Source of the DNA: Enterococcus timonensis
GTDB taxonomy: Bacteria; Bacillota; Bacilli; Lactobacillales; Enterococcaceae
DNA length: 64,000 nt
Assembly: GCF_900104595.1 (NCBI RefSeq)
Contig: NZ_FNVY01000003.1
Span: 248,001-312,000, forward strand
Direction: 5' to 3'
Shown: positions 60,352 through 64,000 of the stretch, piece after piece
Numbering within the stretch: position 1 is the first letter of the stretch
Layout: each line of letters starts with the position of its first letter
The notes under the pieces: model-generated
Databases searched by the model: none
Seen by the model: the letters and a program-made list of their open reading frames with translations, nothing else
Told to the model about the DNA's origin: nothing
Made by a program: the position numbers and the translations under genes

Positions 60352-60375
60352 GAGTTTGTTTATCGTGCAAACTAA
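60352..60375 (+). promoter_or_regulatory. xyl operator (XylR binding site)
   Basis: GAGTTTGTTTATCGTGCAAA followed by CTAA forms the inverted repeat AGTTTG / CAAACT, close to the Bacillus xyl operator (TTAGTTTGTTT...CAAACTAA). It starts 9 bp after the -10 box, the standard repressor position. The ROK regulator encoded at the right edge is the obvious ligand. Confidence 0.85.
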
Positions 60376-60399
60376 CTAAAAATTTTAGGAGGAAGAAAA

Positions 60400-61710
60400 A
60401 TGGTTTATTTTAATGAAGTACCAGAAAAAGTGGTTTATGAAGGGACAACAACAAAAAATCCTTATGCGTTCCGTCACTACAATCCTGAAGAAGTAATTTT
60501 AGGGAAAACTATGAAAGAGCATTTGCGATTTGCCTTGGCTTATTGGCATACTATGACTCAAGATGGATCTGATCCTTTCGGTAGTCCAGTCAACCAACGA
60601 AATTGGTGGGGCGAAAATGAAATGGAGACGGCTAAAAATCGGGTCGAGGCGTTTTTTGAAATTTTACAAAAACTAGATGTTGAATATTTTTGTTTCCATG
60701 ATATCGACATTGCCCCAACAGGAGATTCACTAGAAGAATTTTTAGCTAACTTAGATGTGATTACGGATTTGATTAAAGAAAAAATGGATCAAACCGGCAT
60801 CAAATTATTGTGGAACACCGCCAATATGTTTTCCCATCCCCGGTATGTTAACGGCGCGGCAACTAGCAACAATGCCGAAGTGTATGCTTATGCGGCCGCT
60901 CAAGTGAAAAAAGGATTGGAAATTTCTAAAAAACTGAATGGCGCCAACTATGTTTTCTGGGGCGGGCGTGAAGGTTACGAATCCTTATTAAATACTAATA
61001 TGGGCTTTGAACAAGATAATATTGCGCGATTTTTCCATTTGGCAGTTGATTATGCGAAAAAAATTAATCATCAACCACAATTTTTATTGGAACCAAAACC
61101 TAAAGAACCAATGACCCATCAATATGATTTTGATGCGGCCACCACTATGGCTTTCTTGCAAAAATACGATTTAACTGAGAATTTCAAATTAAACTTAGAA
61201 GCCAATCACGCCACTTTAGCCGGGCACACTTTCCAACATGAAATCAATACCGCCCGCAATTACAATGCACTAGGTTCACTGGATGCCAACCAAGGTGATC
61301 CATTAATCGGCTGGGATATTGATGAATTCCCATCAAATATTTATGATACAACTTTAGCAATGTATGAAGTTTTGGAAAATGGCGGCATCCAACCTGGTGG
61401 CATTAATTTTGATTCCAAAGTGCGCCGGACAAGTTTTGAACAAGGAGATTTATTATTGGCTCATATTGTCGGGATGGATACTTTTGCCAGAGGGTTGCGC
61501 GCAGCAGCTAAATTAAAAGAAGATCGTTTCTTCGATGATTTAAAAGAAAAACGTTACGCTAGCTACACTACCGGTATCGGCCAAGAAATTGTCGATGGAA
61601 AAGCGGATCTTGAATCATTAGCAGATTATGCTTTAACTCATGGTGAAATTAAAACAGAATCCAATCATTTGGAATATGTAAAATCGCTCTTAAACGATTA
61701 TTTAGTTTAA
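60400..61710 (+). CDS. xylA: xylose isomerase
   Basis: A 436-residue enzyme converting D-xylose to D-xylulose. Signatures: [22 protein letters not shown] (catalytic His and Asp), [28 protein letters not shown] (metal ligand Glu and Lys), [31 protein letters not shown]. Length is that of class II xylose isomerases. AGGAGG precedes the ATG. The promoter has a xyl operator and a cre-like site. Confidence 0.97.
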   Translation: MVYFNEVPEKVVYEGTTTKNPYAFRHYNPEEVILGKTMKEHLRFALAYWHTMTQDGSDPFGSPVNQRNWWGENEMETAKNRVEAFFEILQKLDVEYFCFHDIDIAPTGDSLEEFLANLDVITDLIKEKMDQTGIKLLWNTANMFSHPRYVNGAATSNNAEVYAYAAAQVKKGLEISKKLNGANYVFWGGREGYESLLNTNMGFEQDNIARFFHLAVDYAKKINHQPQFLLEPKPKEPMTHQYDFDAATTMAFLQKYDLTENFKLNLEANHATLAGHTFQHEINTARNYNALGSLDANQGDPLIGWDIDEFPSNIYDTTLAMYEVLENGGIQPGGINFDSKVRRTSFEQGDLLLAHIVGMDTFARGLRAAAKLKEDRFFDDLKEKRYASYTTGIGQEIVDGKADLESLADYALTHGEIKTESNHLEYVKSLLNDYLV

Positions 61711-61725
61711 TTCAATTGAAAAATA

Positions 61726-61769
61726 AAAAAAAGGCGCTGTGGAGTTTCGTTGCACAGCCCTTTTTTAAA
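61726..61769 (+). terminator. terminator-like hairpin between xylA and xylB
   Basis: AAAAAAGGCGCTGTG faces GCACAGCCCTTTTTT around a loop of about 10 nt. It begins about 15 bp after the xylA stop and ends just before the xylB ribosome site, so xylB needs read-through. Confidence 0.8.
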
Positions 61770-61781
61770 TTAGGAGGAAAT

Positions 61782-63275
61782 ATGGATTATGTATTAGGAC
61801 TTGACCTTGGAACGGGGAGCATTAAAGGTCTTTTAATGAATCAAAAAGGGCAATTGGTAAGTTCAGCCAGTAGCGACTACGGACTTTCCACGCCAGCGCC
61901 AGGATTTTCCCAACAAGATCCTGCTGATTGGATCAAAGGTGCTAACGCGGTAATTGCAAAATTAAAAGAAAATGTCGCAGACTTAAAAGAACATTTAGTC
62001 GGCATCAGTTTTTCCGGGCAAATGCACAGTTTAGTTTTACTAGATGAAAATGATCAAGTGATTCGTCCGGCGATTTTATGGAATGATGTTCGTACCACTA
62101 AACAATGTCAAGAAATTATGGAATGGGCCGGGAAACTTGTTTTAAAATTAACGCAAAATATTGCTTTAGAAGGCTTTACTTTACCGAAAATTTTGTGGGT
62201 AAAAGAAAATGAACCGGAAAATTTTGCAAAAGTTCACCAGTTCTTATTGCCAAAAGATTATCTCGGATTTTACTTTACCGGAAACAAACAAATGGAATTA
62301 TCTGATGCGGCCGGGACATTGTTATTGGATGTGGAGAAAAAAGTTTGGGCTGAGGAACTTGCCGAAATTTTTGAATTACCAAAAAATATTTTCCCGCCCC
62401 TTGTTCAATCAACGGATTTAATCGGCACAATTCGACCAGCATTGGCTGAAAAGTTAGGAATCTCTTCAACAACTAAAGTTTTTGCGGGGGGAGCCGATAA
62501 TGCTTGTGCTGCACTGGGGGCGGGGATAGTTTCTGAAGAAATTGGTCTGGCAAGCATTGGTACTAGCGGCGTTTTTCTGAGTTACGAAGGAGAAAAAAAG
62601 GGCCATTATCAAGGAAAATTACATTATTTTAATCATGTTTTGCCGAATCAATATTATGCCATGGGCGTGACAATCGCCGCTGGACAAAGTTTAAGTTGGT
62701 TTAAGAAAACTTTTGCGCCGGAAATTCAGTTTAACGAGCTTTTACAAAATGTCGGAAAAATTCCTGCTGGTTCAGATGGGCTTTTATTTGCCCCTTATAT
62801 TATGGGAGAGCGGACACCGCATATTGATGCGAAAATTCGTGGCAGTTTTCTAGGGATGGATGCTCGCCATACGCGTGATCATTTCGCCCGGGCGGTTTTA
62901 GAAGGAATTACTTTTTCTTTGAAAGATAGTCAAAACTTGATGACTTCAGTGGGAAAATCATTTTCTAAAATTATTTCTGTCGGCGGTGGGGCAAAAAATC
63001 CCGATTGGCTCCAAATGCAAGCCGATATTTTTAATGCTGAAATTTTCACTTTAGAGGCTGAAGAAGGTCCGGGACTGGGGGCGGTGATGTTGGCGGCACT
63101 CGGCTTAGGTTGGTTTGAAACGCCGCAAGATTGTGTCGATACTTTTGTAAAATATCGGACACAACATTATCAACCGAATGAAAAAAATGTGGCCACTTAT
63201 GAAAAAATTTATGCTATCTATCAAGAAGTTTACGGAGCTACAAAAGAAATTAGTCATCAACTATTGGAACAATAA
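61782..63275 (+). CDS. xylB: xylulokinase
   Basis: A 497-residue FGGY-family kinase phosphorylating D-xylulose to xylulose 5-phosphate. Motifs: LGLDLGTGSIKGLLM (phosphate loop), GQMHSLVLLDE, ILWNDVRT, and the second FGGY signature region with ISVGGGAKNPDWLQMQADIFN. The start is ATG 61782, after TAGGAGG; the longer reading begins inside the hairpin. Confidence 0.96.
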   Translation: MDYVLGLDLGTGSIKGLLMNQKGQLVSSASSDYGLSTPAPGFSQQDPADWIKGANAVIAKLKENVADLKEHLVGISFSGQMHSLVLLDENDQVIRPAILWNDVRTTKQCQEIMEWAGKLVLKLTQNIALEGFTLPKILWVKENEPENFAKVHQFLLPKDYLGFYFTGNKQMELSDAAGTLLLDVEKKVWAEELAEIFELPKNIFPPLVQSTDLIGTIRPALAEKLGISSTTKVFAGGADNACAALGAGIVSEEIGLASIGTSGVFLSYEGEKKGHYQGKLHYFNHVLPNQYYAMGVTIAAGQSLSWFKKTFAPEIQFNELLQNVGKIPAGSDGLLFAPYIMGERTPHIDAKIRGSFLGMDARHTRDHFARAVLEGITFSLKDSQNLMTSVGKSFSKIISVGGGAKNPDWLQMQADIFNAEIFTLEAEEGPGLGAVMLAALGLGWFETPQDCVDTFVKYRTQHYQPNEKNVATYEKIYAIYQEVYGATKEISHQLLEQ

Positions 63276-63280
63276 ATCAG

Positions 63281-63310
63281 AGTACAAAAAAACGCGAAAA
63301 TTTTCGCGTC
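63281..63310 (-). terminator. terminator of the xylR-type gene
   Basis: ACGCGAAAATTTTCGCGT is a perfect palindrome followed on the minus strand by a run of seven T. A second inverted repeat, TTAGCGCAA / TTGCGCTAA (63320-63349), surrounds the stop codon of the same gene. Confidence 0.88.
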
Positions 63311-63334
63311 AACTTGAAATTAGCGCAAGTTTGG

Positions 63335-64000
63335 TTAAATTTGCGCTAATGGATTATTGAAATGAAGTTGAGAAATATTTAAAAAATTCATGGAAAGATT
63401 GGCGATACCACCGTATAAAGTGGCAAGATCGGCTAGCGTGCCGTTTTTAATGACGATATCTTGGACAACAAAACTGTGTATTTGTTCTTTTAAGCGTAGC
63501 GTCCAGTCAGGATTTTTCCGATAGATAGAAGAATTGATAAAAATAACTTCGGGATTATACATCATAGCAACATTGTTTAAACCAATCGCCAACAGTTCCA
63601 TATTTTCTTTCATTAATTTTTCAGCCAGCATTTCTTTTGTCTGCAAGGCCTTCGTAAAATCATCGGAATTAATTGGCGGTAGATTTTTTTGAGCGGCATA
63701 ATTTTCAAAAAGAACTTTATTAGAAGCATATTGTTCCAAGCAACCATGATTGCCGCAAGGACAATTTTTGCCATGGGGAACAAGAATCGTATGACCAATT
63801 TCACCGGCCGTACCATTTAACCCGGTGTGCAGCTTTCCATCTAAAACAATTCCGGCGCCAATTCCGCTATGAACACTCACGCTGACGACATTTTTCTGCT
63901 GATCATCAGAAAAACAATATTCCCCGAGAGCCGTCAAATTCGCTTCATTTTCTAAAATAATCGGATAGTTGTATTTTTCTTCCAAGATGGCCTGTAAATT
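63335..64000 (-). CDS. xylR: ROK-family repressor, XylR type (partial, 5' end outside the window)
   Basis: The C-terminal 221 residues of a ROK protein. The zinc site CPCGNHGCLEQYAS and GTAGEIGHT are intact, and ILENEANLTALGEY precedes the sugar-binding part. The open frame continues to the window edge (five more codons before the first in-frame TTG), so the start and any helix-turn-helix lie outside. Convergent arrangement with xylAB and the xyl operator there suggest a xylose-responsive repressor; this assignment is contextual. Confidence 0.82.
   Translation of the reverse strand, partial: NLQAILEEKYNYPIILENEANLTALGEYCFSDDQQKNVVSVSVHSGIGAGIVLDGKLHTGLNGTAGEIGHTILVPHGKNCPCGNHGCLEQYASNKVLFENYAAQKNLPPINSDDFTKALQTKEMLAEKLMKENMELLAIGLNNVAMMYNPEVIFINSSIYRKNPDWTLRLKEQIHSFVVQDIVIKNGTLADLATLYGGIANLSMNFLNISQLHFNNPLAQI

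Overview
This window looks like chromosomal DNA from a low-GC Firmicute of the order Lactobacillales, most probably Enterococcus or a close relative such as Tetragenococcus. The evidence is a trnB-like tRNA array behind a 5S gene, an S(MK)-box (SAM-III) riboswitch before metK, ireB-ruvX-DUF1292, a comG operon followed by a YtxK-like methylase and ackA, a TraB-type protein, and a Gls24/GlsB/AmaP stress operon. No integrase, transposase, phage gene or CRISPR array is visible. The genus is inferred from gene content, not from rRNA.

Layout. 1-2391: 23S-5S spacer, 5S rRNA and 24 tRNA genes, with a partial internal duplication. 2497-13701: a hydrolase/TraB pair, an AgrC/AgrA-like two-component system, a GIY-YIG-like protein, an ABC exporter, a Zn/Cd P-type ATPase, and small DsrE, GNAT and membrane proteins. 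13835-16793: riboswitch-controlled metK, a tRNA-Gly(CCC) and the ireB-ruvX-DUF1292 operon. 17035-37778: a 21-kb, same-strand carbohydrate locus. 37905-42867: a membrane protein, PepF, VanZ and YebC. 42868-47154: two tandem hairpin repeats and then comGA-GG. 47203-51126: MarR plus a heterodimeric ABC exporter whose first subunit carries a premature stop. 51248-56048: a tandem repeat, a 34-residue membrane peptide, a methylase, ackA, a VOC protein, an unknown gene and a frameshifted gene. 56112-60159: CorA and an envelope-stress operon. 60305-64000: the xylAB operon with its own operator, converging on a xylR-type ROK repressor cut by the window edge.

The most interesting unit is 17035-37778. 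It encodes GH1 and GH3 beta-glycosidases, a YesM/YesN two-component system, a YesL-like membrane protein, a lipoprotein, an LplB/LplC/LipO importer without an ATPase, a ROK kinase, a YicI-type GH31 alpha-xylosidase, a GH36 alpha-galactosidase, a GH29 alpha-L-fucosidase and a small esterase. None of the enzymes has a visible signal peptide, so intact oligosaccharides would be imported and trimmed in the cytoplasm. Alpha-xylosidase plus fucosidase, esterase and beta-glucosidases points to branched xyloglucan oligosaccharides. The xylose released could feed the xylAB pathway about 23 kb downstream. The promoter region before lplB holds a tandem 10-bp repeat, an inverted repeat and a cre-like site, and shares an 11-mer with the region before the GH1 gene, which suggests a common YesN-type operator.

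Two genes look damaged by single-base changes: a TGA in the first ABC exporter subunit (49281) and a lost A in a homopolymer near 55691. The second could also be a sequencing error.
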